This document shows positions 23,671 to 35,897 of a stretch of 64,000 nucleotides of DNA, one piece after another (the first letter of the stretch is position 1; each line of letters opens with the position of its first letter). The translations under genes were made by a program, and so were the position numbers. The notes below the pieces were generated by a model. The model was not told where the DNA came from, searched no databases, and worked only from the letters and a program-made list of their open reading frames with translations. The DNA is from Coprinopsis marcescibilis (Eukaryota; Basidiomycota; Agaricomycetes; Agaricales; Psathyrellaceae): the NCBI GenBank assembly GCA_004369085.1, contig ML210169.1, positions 1 through 64,000 on the forward strand, written 5' to 3'.

Positions 23671-25316
23671 ATGACGGCAAGCCAACCCCCAAAGCTTATT
23701 TTGGATGAGTTTATTGGTACAGCATTATCCGCAACACCCTCAGAACTCCACCCATACTTTGAATCTTTCAGGACCCTTTACACTCGAAAGTGAGTATCCT
23801 CGTAATTTCTACAGAATCCGTGAACTGACTATGAATTTCTCTTTGCGATAGGCTATGGCATCAGCTCACACTGAAGCTCTTTCAGTTCTTTGACGAGCCG
23901 TTAGCACGGCCATACCGGGTCGATGTATTCGAGCGATTTGTCCGGGACTTTGAGACTCGAATCAACCAACTGCGCCTCGTAGAGCTCGCGGTCAAGGTGT
24001 CAAAGGACATCGACAGTGCGTATGCCTTACCCTACTCCCAAAAGCTCGCTCAGCGTTGATATCAGATCCCCAGACGCACCTCAACTTCCTAACCTCCCTC
24101 CTCTCACGACTCGACACCGATAAATCCAAGGAGGCACATGTACTGCTGTTGGCCTCCATTGCACATGCGAAATTGCTGTATGGAGATCTTGAAGGAACCA
24201 AAGGTGACATGGACGCTGCGTGGAAGGTTCTTGACACCCTAGAAGGCGTCGAGGGCTCAGTAAACGCTGCATACTATGGTGTTGCGGCCGATTACTACAA
24301 GGTGAGCCTTTTCGTCTATCTATGTGCAACAATCGCCTAACAGTCACTCAGGCCAAAGCTGAATACGCACCGTACTACCGCCACTCCCTCCTCTACCTCG
24401 CCTGCGTTGACCCAGAGAAAGATCTCACTGTCGAAGAACGCCTCCTTCGCGCGCACGATCTCAGTGTCTCGGCATTCCTCGGCGACAGCATCTACAATTT
24501 CGGTGAACTCGTAAGTGGGGGGTTTTTCCCCCAAAGGCACGATGTATAATTTGTTTTCAGCTTGTGCATCCTATCCTCGACGCACTCGATGGCACCCAAC
24601 ACGAATGGATCAAAAAGCTTTTGTTCACATTCAATGAAGGAAACATTGGCAAATTTGAGGCCCTCGCTCCTCTCTTCCCAAAGGAGGTATGTGACTTCCC
24701 TTTTTCCATATCACTTTCGCTCACCTTCTCTTTTGCGCTTCCTTCCCCAACCCTACCCTCACTTTATCAACCTCTCCAACCTGACACCTTCACCTCCATA
24801 CTCCTCGACAACCGCGGAATAGCCCATCCTCCAAGAGAACTATGCCTTCCTTCGACAAAAGATCTGCTTGATGTCTCTCATCGAGTCCGTCTTCAAGCGA
24901 CATTCAACGGACCGCACAATGTCGTTCCAAACCATCGCAGAAGAGACCAGGCTGCCCATCGACGAGGTTGAGCATTTGGTCATGAAAGCGCTCAGGTGAG
25001 CATATTCCTGCAATTGGACCATGCATATACGCAGAATCTTCAGGAGCATGCATCTCAGAGATTTGGTCCTATTTTATCATCTCTCGCCGCACTATGATAA
25101 ACAGCAAACTAACTATACCGTTTCTGTGTTTCTAGTCTCAAGCTCATCCGTGGATCGCTCGACCAAGTGGACCAGAAAGCTCAGATCGTCTGGGTGCAAC
25201 CACGCGTCCTTTCTCGCGAACAGATCGGTGGTCTTGCGAAACGTCTCGACAAATGGGTCTCGGACCTCAACACCGTTGAGAAGCGGATAGCACCAGAAGT
25301 TTTGACCAGTGCATAG
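23671..25316 (+). CDS. RPN9: 26S proteasome regulatory subunit Rpn9, 385 aa
   Basis: Non-ATPase lid subunit (PSMD13 in animals) of the 19S regulatory particle; helps assemble the lid beside Rpn5 and Rpn11. Seven exons: 23671-23789, 23852-24015, 24066-24301, 24352-24510, 24561-24686, 24823-24995, 25136-25316. Seen: an N-terminal helical-repeat region (YFESFRTLYTRKLWHQLT, LFQFFDEP), the central YYGVAADYYK and RAHDLSVSAFLGDSIYNFGE, and the C-terminal PCI winged-helix part (NYAFLRQKICLMSLIESVF, IAEETRLPIDEVEHLVMKAL, KLIRGSLDQVDQ, VSWVQPR-like block) ending in a helix. Length fits the family (about 380-395). Complete, no oddities. It separates the NACHT genes from the transporter. Confidence 0.93.
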
Positions 25317-25955
25317 GGTAGGGTGCACTGATGGTGGAAACTCGATTGTGATGGTGTGGGTGTGTCGCATATGTAGTCTGTAAAGTAAACTCAATTCCAT
25401 CGTTCATACAAGACCGATTTCTGTCTTCCGGCCTGGCAGTGTCCCATTTCCCCGGTACAATATTTGGGCATGGTTTGGCACTGTTGTGTTCCCAAGGAAG
25501 AAGACGACAACAGCCACAGATAGGGGCGAAACACGGTTCGAGCATTTACGCGAATTGACTGAGAATTGATCTAATTCAAGTTGGCCCCTCCGTCAGTGAA
25601 GGCATCGAAAGCATAAGCTACGCAGTCCCGAGGCATACAGGCGAACATGAACTGGAATGGAATGGAATCAATTGTTCATGGACCAGCTATTGCAGAATCA
25701 TAGCGCTGCATAACGTACAAATAGAAGCTAAACCTTTTGCGATGTCCTCTACCAAAGAGAAATTTAAGCGTTACTGGCTACACTGGACTAATTTTTCAGC
25801 CCCGAGCTCTCGCGCGAAGCCATAGAACCCGCATACGACGCCCAGGAGCGCCTGTAGTCCAAGCTCGGCAACTCAACTCTCTGGGACTCATCCAATTGAC
25901 TCGCTCCCGCTCTCCTGTCCTTGAGCTCCCATCCCGTCATTTTATCATTCTCAAA

Positions 25956-26309
25956 CTACCTCACAGTACCCGCATTGACGCCCCACATCCCGCCAAAAGC
26001 AACAAGCCCGCCGATTCCCGACACAACTGCCAAGGCAACCCACACAGGCTTGACGCCCTGCCCAAGTGCGCCCCTCACCATCTCCTTCAGAGGGGTCCCA
26101 TCCTCCACCGCGACCATTTGTAGAATCATGTTGTACAGCTTCTCCGGCCTGTCAAGTATCACTATGTTGCCGGGTGGTGTGCGTTTTGCTTCAAGAACCC
26201 AGAAGTCGTGCACTGTTTGGGAGTTGAGAGGGACGACAGAGGAAAGTTAGGATCACTGTCAAGGAGTGCATGTCAGATTACTGCATTCCGTTACAGCGGA
26301 TGTCAACAT
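25956..26309 (-). CDS. Small one-TM protein, 94 aa
   Basis: Two exons (26309-26282 and 26212-25956); the split ATG codon at the junction (A|TG) keeps the frame. The product has a soluble N-terminal part with a proline/charged block (RTPPGNIVILDRPEKLYNM), then TPLKEMVRGALGQGVKPV and one hydrophobic helix (VWVALAVVSGIGGLVAFGG), ending MWGVNAGTVR. I do not recognise a named family. Size, a single C-terminal helix and the absence of a signal peptide suggest a tail-anchored or organelle membrane protein. The long exon looks protein-like throughout; the short first exon is the weaker part. Confidence 0.55.
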
Positions 26310-26702
26310 GAAACGAGACTTGAGAGAAAATGGAAATTGTGTAGAGATGTGGCTTGACTTCAACGTGCAAGACGGAAAATCGGCGCAGCAAAATTGGTCA
26401 AACTGACGACTCAGCGTAAGGGGAAAGTTCCCGAAGATCCCAGCGAGTGGCGATGCGTGAGAACGCATTTGTGACGTCACCCTTTCGCCCCTGACGCGCT
26501 TCGACGCGTAAAATTAAACAAATGGTAAAATGGAAACTGAATACTTGAGTACTGAGTACCGGCGGGCAATACAAAATTGCCGTCAGTGTACGAGATATCT
26601 CAGAGCTAATTGTATTTATGCCAATTTGGGACCGAGCTTGCAAGAACAACAAGTTAATAAAGACGCGTACACTCTAATGTAACCAGTGCGGCTTGGGAAA
26701 GA

Positions 26703-29115
26703 CTACGCCGCAGAAACAATCTTCCTCTCATGTTCCTCCATGTCCAAGGACGACTGTTGCGTCACGGTTGATTTCCCTTCCAAACGCCAGCTTTCATCCA
26801 CTTTATTATGCAAAGGTATGTCGGCCATCATCAGGGAGGATAGCAGTCCCAAAAACGCGATACCAGTCATAGTGTACCACACCGGGCGAATGCTCTCTGC
26901 AAACGCGTGCTGTACGTCCGCTTTGAGAGGCTGCGCAAGATTGGGGATACTGGGAATTAGACCAAAGACCCTCTCCACGCCGTCGCCAGTGATTTGCAAA
27001 AACTCCGCTGGGAGTCGTTTCGTAAGCTCGTTGGTTAGGATTACACTCCCAAAACTGATACCCCAGACCTAGACAGATATGTTAGAGTTGACCAGAGCTG
27101 AAGAAACGCGGACGTGCCTGAGCAAGCACACGCAGAAAGATAAACAAGGCAAGCGCTCGTGCGTTGAGGGATACCGGCAAAGGCGAAAGTACTGGGAAAT
27201 ATGCCACCGCTGTTGTTGTTACACAGTCAACATTTGAATATGTGCTAAAAACCAGAGGTGACATACAAAATATAATGCCAGCACCCGCAGACAGGATGGC
27301 CGAGAAGGCGATTGGCTGGGCAGACGGTGTCGCAGCACCAACAATCCCCATAACGCCAAAGCCGACTGTTAGCAAGACCCATCCAAACCATAGTTGCGGC
27401 CTATATTTCTGGGTTGCGGTCACGCTAATTCCACTAGCGACTATGAAAGGTCTGTTTGCTGCGTAGTCAGTCATCGAGCTGAGCTGAGATATCGGTCAAG
27501 CCAACTAGCGTACCCTACAACCATTGTACCACCAAACATAGAGATGCCAGCTTGAGTAGGACTTGCATCTTTGCACGCCTGAAAGTACACCGGAATGTAA
27601 TCTACCATGCGGTCAGCACCAGCATATATCATTCGACGTGATTCACTCACACATCCATGCAGCTATTATTAGGGATACGAGGAATGTTTGCAAATATCCA
27701 GACACACTGGTGCGGTTTCCGATTAGTTCAGGAGCAACCTAGGGGGGACTGGGGTTATTATGGATGTTAACTGGCAGTAAATGAGGAGCTTACAGTGGGA
27801 TGCGATGCAATCTTGACCTCGTAGACAATCCATCCAACCAAAAATGCAACTCCAAGTACAAGTGGGACAAGGACTGCGGCAGAGCTCCAGGGGTAAGTGC
27901 CGCCACCCCATGTCAGAGCGAGCACGAGGCCGGTTGAGCCGCATGCGACAAGTGCATTGCCGCTGGTATAGTCATAACAAATGTCAGCGGTGGAACTGGG
28001 CCGTTTGACACGATATCGGAATGACTTACATCCAGTCCATAGCAAAGAACTTGTCCTTGAAGCTTCCTTGAGGCGTTGGCAGGGTCATGAAGAAAGTAGC
28101 AAGGATGAATGCCACTCCAGAGACGGGGAGATTGATGTCTAAAAGGGTATTAAGTGTACCATTCGCAAGCGGGGTTTTGGGAAGATCTAGACTGACAGAA
28201 AATCCAACGCCAAATGCCTCTATCCGCCATCGCTCCTCCAATCAGTGGCCCAAGTGCCAGCGAAACCGTCCACGTTCTGCAGAGGCATCGCATCGCGATA
28301 AACAAAGGATAGCACGGGTGAAAGGCAGTTATGATCTCACAGTCCGAGCAGTCCATTATACGTTCCGCGTTCCTGAAGCGTAACCTTTAATTCATCCATG
28401 GTGAGCGAGCGCAAGTTGACAATACAGAAAGGAACGTACCAAGTCACTGATGATGATGCTTGCTAGCGCAACAATTGCGCCGCTACCAACCCCTTGGATG
28501 GCTATATCCCAGCAAGGTCAAAACAGCTTCCAAGTGCCCCCCTGAAAATGACGAACCTCGTGCTGCGATCATCCAGTTCATGTCCTGAGCCGAGCCGCAA
28601 AGGGCGCTTCCAAGAGCAAAGAAGGCCAATGCTAAGATGAAGGCTGATCTTCTTCCAAGAATCTATGATTTAATGACACGGTATATTGAGCCAGGGGAAG
28701 GTTGATAAGCGCGACACGTACTTGTGCTAGTCCACCACTCATAGGCAGGAATGCCGTTGAGGTCAACTATAGGATGATAGTGAGAGACACGGCGAAGGGC
28801 AGAAATCTCGAAGGCCTACAGTATACGCCGTTCCTATCCATGCGAAGTCCGAACCCTTGAGGTCGTGGACGATGACTGGGAGGGCAGCTGCAAGTGCAGT
28901 CTAAAACGACATGTCAGTTATGCGCGTGAAGTGAGTGAGCTAGACATCCTCACGTAGTCTAGAGCGCTCAAGAAAGTTGTAAAGCTGAGCGCCAGAAATA
29001 TCAACCAGAATCGAAGACCTTTCTTGCTGCTGGAGGATGCTCCTTGAGGAGCTGGATTTGTTGCAACGTCCGTCGGAGAGTCACTGATTTGAGACTCGAC
29101 TTTCAGGGCTGACAT
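26703..29115 (-). CDS. MFS multidrug exporter, DHA2 (14-TM) type
   Basis: Drug:proton antiporter-like transporter of the plasma membrane, spread over about ten exons; the first is 29115-28954. Markers in order: cytosolic Ser/Pro N-terminus, LSFTTFLSALDY (first TM), GTAYTLTSTAFLP-type second helix, SGGLAQILGRR (motif A), GVGSGAIVALASI, ERGTYNGL, LGPLIGGAMADRGIWRWIF (antiporter motif C region), FYINLPVSGVAF, ALTWGGGTYPWSS, SGYLQTFLVSLI, FGFVGIVGAATP-like helix and a C-terminal RPVWYTMTGIAFLGLLSS helix before the cytosolic tail. The order and W-R-W-I-F signature are typical of fungal DHA2 proteins. Substrate unknown. Intron-by-intron borders were not all fixed; frames join without need of a break. 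Confidence 0.85.
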
Positions 29116-30755
29116 ATTCGGCAATAAATAACTGGCCACTGATTGGTGAGGTTGGTCTAGCGATCAGTCACCGACATATCTGGTTCCTTTATACCCAATC
29201 TCACAATCTGAATTCAATAGAATATCACGACTCTTGCTGTCCTTCTTGTCCACACACGTGGGATTTTGGGGCAGCGGCGGGCATATCTGCGTTCCTTGGG
29301 GTTGTTACTGACAAAACGTCGCAAGTTGACTTAGAGATTCGTACGCCATTTGCTTTCGGCTATTGCGATAGCCGGAGAGGACGAATATCCCGCAAAGCCC
29401 GCAGTGCGCGCTAGTGTACGCTTAGCAAGATTGTCAATCTCATACAATATTGCAATTCCTTGGAGGCGAATTTAGGCAGAGTTGGCTTACTGGTCGTGCC
29501 AACATGCTCATAGGGTGGCCGGATCGTGCGCTCCCCAGGATCTAATTTTGGGGATGTCGCGACGGTGGGAATTCGCTGAGGAATCAAGCTTAACAAGAGA
29601 GAGCGTCTTCGTAAGTGACTCGGTGATGGTCCTCGGCCAGGCTTTAGTGTCACCGGTAAGCGGCTTCAGGAAATAAGGAGCTCATATTAAAAAGCGGTAC
29701 TTACTTGACTCGCCAAAGAAATCGGTAAATCCCTTCGCAAAAGCTCAGCCTGTCGGGGGTCCACACGAAACGGGTGGGATGGGCTTAGATTTAACGAGGG
29801 AGGCATGTGTCTGAGGGTGGATTTCATCCACACATGAGCGCGGTATGTAAGGCATTCATGCCACCTTGTTGAACCAGCAGGATTTCTGCCACGTCTCAGT
29901 GAGATGTTCACAGTGCCTTGGATTAATTCGAGCTGGAACGTGGTATGCAACGATCTAATGCTTTGTGTGGCGGTTTCAAGGTGGTCACTGCGGCTGATAG
30001 GCTTGCAGAAGCTCGTGTGCAAGATCTGTAAGATAGGCGAGGGTATCATTTGTAAGTGGCTCAGTGATAGTTCAAGTTATCTGGCAAAGGCCATGCTTTG
30101 CCAGCGTATCTGGTAAACGCTGCCAGTATTGTCCGGACAGAGAGTTCACAAATAAAAAACGGTAGCTACTTGGCCCATAAATGAACTCGGCGGTACATCC
30201 TAACTATCGGTATCGCAAAGCTCACTCTCTCAGAGACGTTTGCGGGGTGAGCCCACTGTGGGAGGTATTCCAGGCCAATGAATCAAGGTCGATTTTTGGG
30301 TTGGAAGGATTTCTGTCACATCTCCGCTGGACGTCCACAGCCTCTTCGATTACTTGCTTCTAGGCTTGTGACTCAAAATGGGACGATCTCCAAGTCTTTT
30401 GGTGGAGGTCAGTGGATCGTAAAGCAAGAACTTGAACTTTTGGTCTGACAAACGATCAGTCCCAATCCGGACGTCGTTGATCCCATCAAGTCGGGAGTCA
30501 CGACGACTCGGAGCGCAGTTTCGCGCAGTTAAAACGTTGTCTCAACCTTGTCTTCAAGCTCGCTAGTGGCTCATTGTGTTTCTTGAGTCTACGTGACAAC
30601 TGCCGACAGTAAGGCGGCATTCTTTCTCCATACCCAGGTGAGAGCCAAATAGCGAAAAATATGGGTCAAATATATCGTCAGGCTGACGAGCAGTACGGGA
30701 GGCTAGTAGTGACCACGTACTCTTACTCTATTGGAGGAACCTCCTGAGCTGGTCG
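29116..30755. other. Gene-free stretch with a diverged repeat
   Basis: No coding gene recognised. The right end is the upstream region of the hydrolase gene. It contains two related segments listed separately. Confidence 0.5.
29600..30360. repeat. Two diverged direct copies, about 430-465 bp apart
   Basis: Three blocks recur in the same order: GTAAGTGACTCGGTGAT (29611) with GTAAGTGGCTCAGTGAT (30052); AAAAAGCGGTAC (near 29689) with AAAAACGGTAGC (near 30155); and GGATTTCTGCCACGTCTC (29880) with GGATTTCTGTCACATCTC (30307). This looks like an old tandem duplication of non-coding DNA. Exact borders are not clear by eye. Confidence 0.5.
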
Positions 30756-32009
30756 ATGGGCAAGCTTACATGGACAGACATAGCTTCTTTGGCGGTCACA
30801 TTCGTCACACTGCGTAGGTTGAATCTTTGTTTTTCAGAATTTATAGTAATAGTAATATCTGTTTACCTAGCATTTGTCATGGGGTGGGAGGTTAGCAAGC
30901 TACTCGTCTTCCCAGCCAAAGGCAGAGGAGTTGCGAAAACGGCCTTATCAGCCTCCGTGCGACACCTGATGTCGCATACTACAACCGCCCAAATTCAGGC
31001 ACTGTCGGGCACGTCCCGGCAAGCGTACGAAGCATGGGCCAAAAGAAACAAGCTTCCAATAACAGTGGAGAGCCTCGTTGATGGTTCAGCACTCTTTTGG
31101 ATTGGAACCAAGCGTACGGACCGGGTCGTGCTGTATGTGCATGGTATGTTCTAAACGGCATCAAGTCGCGGCTACGCTCATCTTGAGTTACAGGAGGGGG
31201 CTACTTTTCCCCTTTGACTGACATGGGACTCAACTTCATGAGTTACCTAAAGAAACAGCTTCAAGATCAAGGTGTAGAAAGTGGATTTGCCGTGTTGCAG
31301 TACTGTAAGTTTAGGCGCCCATATCTTATCTTCTGACAAGGCTTGACCATGTTTGCGACAACTAGCCCTGCTTCCAGACGTTTTCCCGACACAGCTTCGC
31401 CAGATTTCGGTAGCTGTAGATCATCTTCTTGCTACAGGTCTTGATCCAAGTAACCTGCAGCTGATTGGTGATTCAGCTGGAGGCAATCTGCTCGTTCAAT
31501 TCCTTTCACACCTCGCGCATCCCATCGAGAACATAGGGCCTATCACGCCATTTAAATCACCTCTAGCCGGAGTCTGCCTCGTTTCGCCATGGGTCAAATC
31601 TCAAAGCACTAGTCTTTCATTCACTCAATCATCTAGCACCGACATCCTCAGTGATACGGTGACATTGGGCTGGGGTAAGGACTACTTTGGCGGCGTCCAA
31701 GAGTCTCTCAGGCCCTACGTTGAACCGATATACGGACCAATAGGATGGTTCCAAGGAATAACGAAGTATGCACCACGGCTTTTGGTGACAGCAGGAGAAG
31801 AGGAGCGTTTCAAGGATGATATTGTTGACCTTGTAGAAACCAGGTTGTCTCCTGCAGGTGTCGATGTGGAATTTTTAATCGTAGAAGGCGGTACTCATGA
31901 CGACCCTTGCTTCGACTTCTTCCTATCCCCAAATCCGGCGTCCGTCCATTCGTCCGTGCGGGTGGTTGTGGACTGGATAAAGGAGGGACTTGTTCCAGGC
32001 AGGTCTTGA
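30756..32009 (+). CDS. Alpha/beta hydrolase (HSL/CXE-like), 380 aa
   Basis: Three exons: 30756-31143, 31194-31304, 31366-32009. Serine esterase or lipase of the hormone-sensitive-lipase-like group. Seen: an N-terminal hydrophobic helix (about residues 28-45), the oxyanion HGGGYFS motif created across the first intron, the nucleophile elbow GDSAGG, a downstream Asp in the LLVTAGEEERFKDD block, and the catalytic His in GGTHDDPCF. The N-terminal helix suggests membrane anchoring, probably at the ER. Substrate unknown. Length fits this group. The gene stands alone between non-coding stretches. Confidence 0.88.
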
Positions 32010-33899
32010 GCTTGATCTTGTGGACCCTCGTATTTCTTTGTGTGGCTGTTCATGTACCCTATCTATTTTGATTCTGATTTTGGTAGACCGTGCTCATTTT
32101 CTGGTGCTCTGATGTCATGAACCGTTAACGCATACTCTTGTTTTCTCTATGTTGTACTATGGGCCCCCAAAGACCACTAGCAGTGGATGTGATTTTTCGA
32201 TCACGAAGAATGAGCGGTGCGACTCAGATCATATTAATGATAGAACTTGGGTTGTTCAAGAAAACAAGGTGCCGTTCCGAGACTGTGCCTCATTCCACAC
32301 GTTGTCAATTTCCAGTGTTCAGTCCCTCGTACTAGCAATTGCGCTCGTCAGCCGTGTAAATTGTGTGATTATGACCTTTATCACTGCTCAATTCTCAATG
32401 GCACTGGGTAACTGGTAACCCAGTATGTTTCCGAGAACTCGGCATAGTCAAGTGCGAGGTGACACAATCATATTTCGAGGCGCCAAGCTGAAGCTGAAGC
32501 TTTGCCCAGTGCCGCCGCATCAGAACTGGGCAATCCATCAGATGCGCGGGAAAATGAATTTGGTGGGTTCTGATTCTTCTGAACCATCGACACCTCAGAC
32601 TCTGCTTTGCAACTCAACAATGTCCACGGCACACACCTCTTTGGGACGCTACATTTCAATCATTTTCAACCATGTCTACTTGAAACAATTCGGTGGCCCA
32701 ATCTACAACGGATACGGCATGGCAGACAAGGTCTAGGTATATTTGGTCATGCCTGGCGACCAACGGCTTGACTGCAAGCTACTTAGCCACAAATGGAGCC
32801 ACCAGTGACAGTTGAGCGGGAACCACAGCGGGTACATACCGACCTTTGTGGAGCTTCTGAATTGACCTGGAAAACGGTGTCCACAGCGATCGACCGGTGC
32901 TTGATTTTGGGGGCGGAACCAGTCGCGACCACCTTTGGGAAAGGAAAGATGGAACAGCTTTATTCTTCACCCTTGGGTGCATACCCTTGTGAATCCCATA
33001 ATGGACTGTCACACGCATCGTTATACCTTCGGTGCGTAACGTTTCAACCCCTTTTCACCCTTTTGTTCAAGTTGACTTGTTCGGATCTTTATAGCGGGGA
33101 ACCGGAAGTAGCGAGCTGGTCGCTTCTGAGCGCTGTCTTCGGATGCTCAAATATTGTTCGGCGGCGGCCATAACTCTGAGCCAGCTACGCCTGTAGTAGT
33201 TTGGCCATGTCGTTCAAATCTTCAGCTACATGGAACCTCTACCTTTCGGTCAAGGCTCATGGCCAATCCATATTCTCAGCCACATGCCCTATCTAATCCC
33301 ACAACATCCCCAGACCCAGGAAATTCGCAATACAGCGTACTTGAGCAAATTGGTGCGCTTATTCCATCCGGGGACCCTACACTGTTGCACGTCGCGCAGC
33401 TAGCCAATGATGCGCAGAAAAGGGGGCTTTTCTCCCAAAAAAGGAAACAGGTAACGATCTCCCTTTCTGGCAACAGCCTCTTCAACGAACAACTCCGGGT
33501 TTCCCACTTCCCGATGAGCCCTTCCCCTTGTCCGGGACAGCATGATCTTCTCAGTATTCCATTTATGTAAGCCTATCCCCACGCCGTATTCCTGCACTGA
33601 CAAGCTTCACCGTCATAGCCCTTGTTGTGAAATTGGAGTCGTATTTGTCGTCAACTGTAGAGCAACAACGGAATGCCTTCTTCCATTGCACTACGGACCA
33701 TGTTCCCGAGCTGCTTCTTCTTCTGGACCTGCCACTTCAGCCTTGTTTTCGCCGCCTCTCATATAGGCATCCACAAGACGGAAATTAATTGAGACCTTTT
33801 CGTCCCTCTTTTTCGTTCTTTTTCATTCGCTAGGGTCTGTCACCCTGGTATACGATCTTTGGAGTCGGCGTAGACGCTGAAATAGTTCTGCCCCTCATC
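32010..33899. other. Gene-poor stretch before the tandem receptors
   Basis: About 1.9 kb. I searched both strands for short ORFs ending in a CaaX box, expected beside a mating receptor, and found no convincing one. ORFs such as 33154-33570 have no recognisable features. Confidence 0.5.
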
Positions 33900-35897
33900 A
33901 TGGCCGCTCCACTGATCGCGATTTCTATTTTGAATGCCATCCTGCTCGCAGTTTTCCTCCCAGTTAAACGAATCTACAGCGATATCCCGAGCCTAGCGCT
34001 CGTAATTTGGCTCTTGTTGGCCAATATTATACACGCTATTAATTCTGTCGCATGGTCGGGCAACCTGGATTTTTGGGCCCCGACCTGGTGCGATATCGGT
34101 GAGTCGTGGTCTTCATTTTTCAGCTATTTCTCACTAATCCCGCCCTTCCCGCAGCGACGAAGCTCCTGCTCGGTGTTAATGTGGCCGTTCCTGGTGCGCT
34201 AATTTGCATTGGCCGCAATCTCGAATTGGTCTCCTCCTCGAGAAAAATCGTCGTTGGTGCAATCGTCAAGCGCAATTCCGTCATCTTCGAGGTGGTCTGC
34301 TGCATTTTCCTCCCATTCGTGTACATGGTTATGCGTGAGTTTTGCATCTGTCGCTGTTACTTTTCCTCATTATTTCGCAGACATGATTCCTCAGGACTTC
34401 CGTTTTGATTTGAGCAAGGACTACGGATGCTCCGCATCCGCCCACCCTTCTACCCCTGCCCTCATTGCAATCTGGGCCCTTCCCATCCTTTTATCAGTGA
34501 TCGCACTATTACTAGGCGGTAAGTCTATTTTTGGCTTCTCGTGCGCACCTTTTCCCTGACAACTTGATAAAGGGCTCTCCATTCACCATTCGTTCAGAAA
34601 GAGTAATTCAGCCTTTGGAACACATCTCTCTGAGCGCAGCGCCATGACCACTTCGCACTTCTTCCGACGCCTCACCACTGGTATGGCCATCGCCGGAGTA
34701 TCCGTGGTGGCGATCATCTTTTCTCTCTTCTCGATTCCGACTCTTCAACCATGGAATTCTTGGGATGATGTACATGCTCATGTTTCCCGCATCAACGTTG
34801 TGGTCAGCCGCCAAGAGCTCGGAAACATCTCCTTCGACTGGTGGAGAGTGGCCGTACTCTCTATTATTTACATCATATTCTCCTTCGCCGCTGGTGAGGA
34901 AACTCGGGATTCGTACAAGTGGATGAAGGCCCAGTATGCGCGTCGCGATCAAATTCTCCAATCGATCAGATGCGTATCTATCTCTTTTCCTGTTCGGTAA
35001 GGCAGTTCCCTATTTTGTTTTCTGAGTCGATCGCTCATATCGCCTTGTAGACGCCGCCAAACCGACTTGCCTCTCCCTATTGTCACACCTGCGAAGTCCG
35101 CGAACGTCCCCAGAGAAACGCATATGGTGGAACTCAAGTCTGGGTGGGACGACATGGCCGACTTCAAGTACCCAAAGAGTCCTATATCGACTAAACGATC
35201 AAAGTCGTCTCTTAGGTCACCACCTTCTTCGCCCATCTCGAGCCGAAGTGCGAGTGCGCTGTCGATGCGTGGCGGAGATACTAGTACGACTAGCACGGGG
35301 CCTAACATGACCGCGGAGGATACGGCGTTCATGAACTCGACAATCTCGTATCTCGGTTCCCCTCCTGCGCATGCTCTTGGCGTTACTTCGCCGCTTGAGG
35401 CTCCTCGACCAGTCCACAGTGTCCAGCGTAAGGCGATCCCGCCGCTTTTGTTGACGATTGCGGACCCAGTGTTGCCTCGTGGCGAGCCTGATGTCCCGAC
35501 TCCTGCTGTTCGATCGCCGAGAGCACGTCCTGGCATCCCTTCGGTGTTCCAAGCTGAATGGCCCGTCCCACCTACGTCCCCATCGCCCGTGTCCAGTGCT
35601 TCTTCTCGATACGACAGGTCGAGGTCTCCCACCTATTCGATTGGTTCGTCTATCGACGATGATGCGGGTATTTCGCCTTACACCAGCCGGGGGCCGATAC
35701 GCCCTTTCGAAGGATCCTCCGTCCCATCTCCTAGGAGCCGAACTATTGGTCTGCCATCCCCGATAAGCCCTGAGCGAGGACCTTCTTTGAAGAGGAGCAT
35801 CCAGAACTTGAGGATGAGCTGGGAGCGCATGCGCCATCCTTCGACCAGCACCCACTCGGAGGGTATCATTATGACTGTGGTACAGGAGACGGTATAG
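33900..35897 (+). CDS. STE3: STE3-type pheromone receptor, 595 aa, five exons
   Basis: Exons 33900-34098, 34155-34334, 34381-34518, 34573-34996, 35051-35897 join in frame. Receptor hallmarks: first TM from residue 4, NSVAWSGNLDFWAPTWCDI at the first intron (same intron position as the other receptors), IPQDFRFDLSKDYGCSAS for the extracellular loop, LQPWNSWDDVHAHVSRI, and FSFAAGEETRDSYKWM after the last TM. Then comes an unusually long cytoplasmic tail of about 290 residues rich in Ser, Pro and Arg (clusters such as SPSPVSSASSRYDRSRSP), probably phosphorylated. The start is the first ATG before TM1. No pheromone gene is visible nearby, so it may be a non-mating STE3 homologue; this is inference. 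Confidence 0.92.

Noticed and set aside
32820..32986. Open frame ending Cys-Ile-Pro-Leu-stop with an upstream Glu-Arg, pheromone-like
   Set aside because: No Met in the frame after the preceding stop, Pro at the second aliphatic position of the CaaX box, and no splice donor giving a start.
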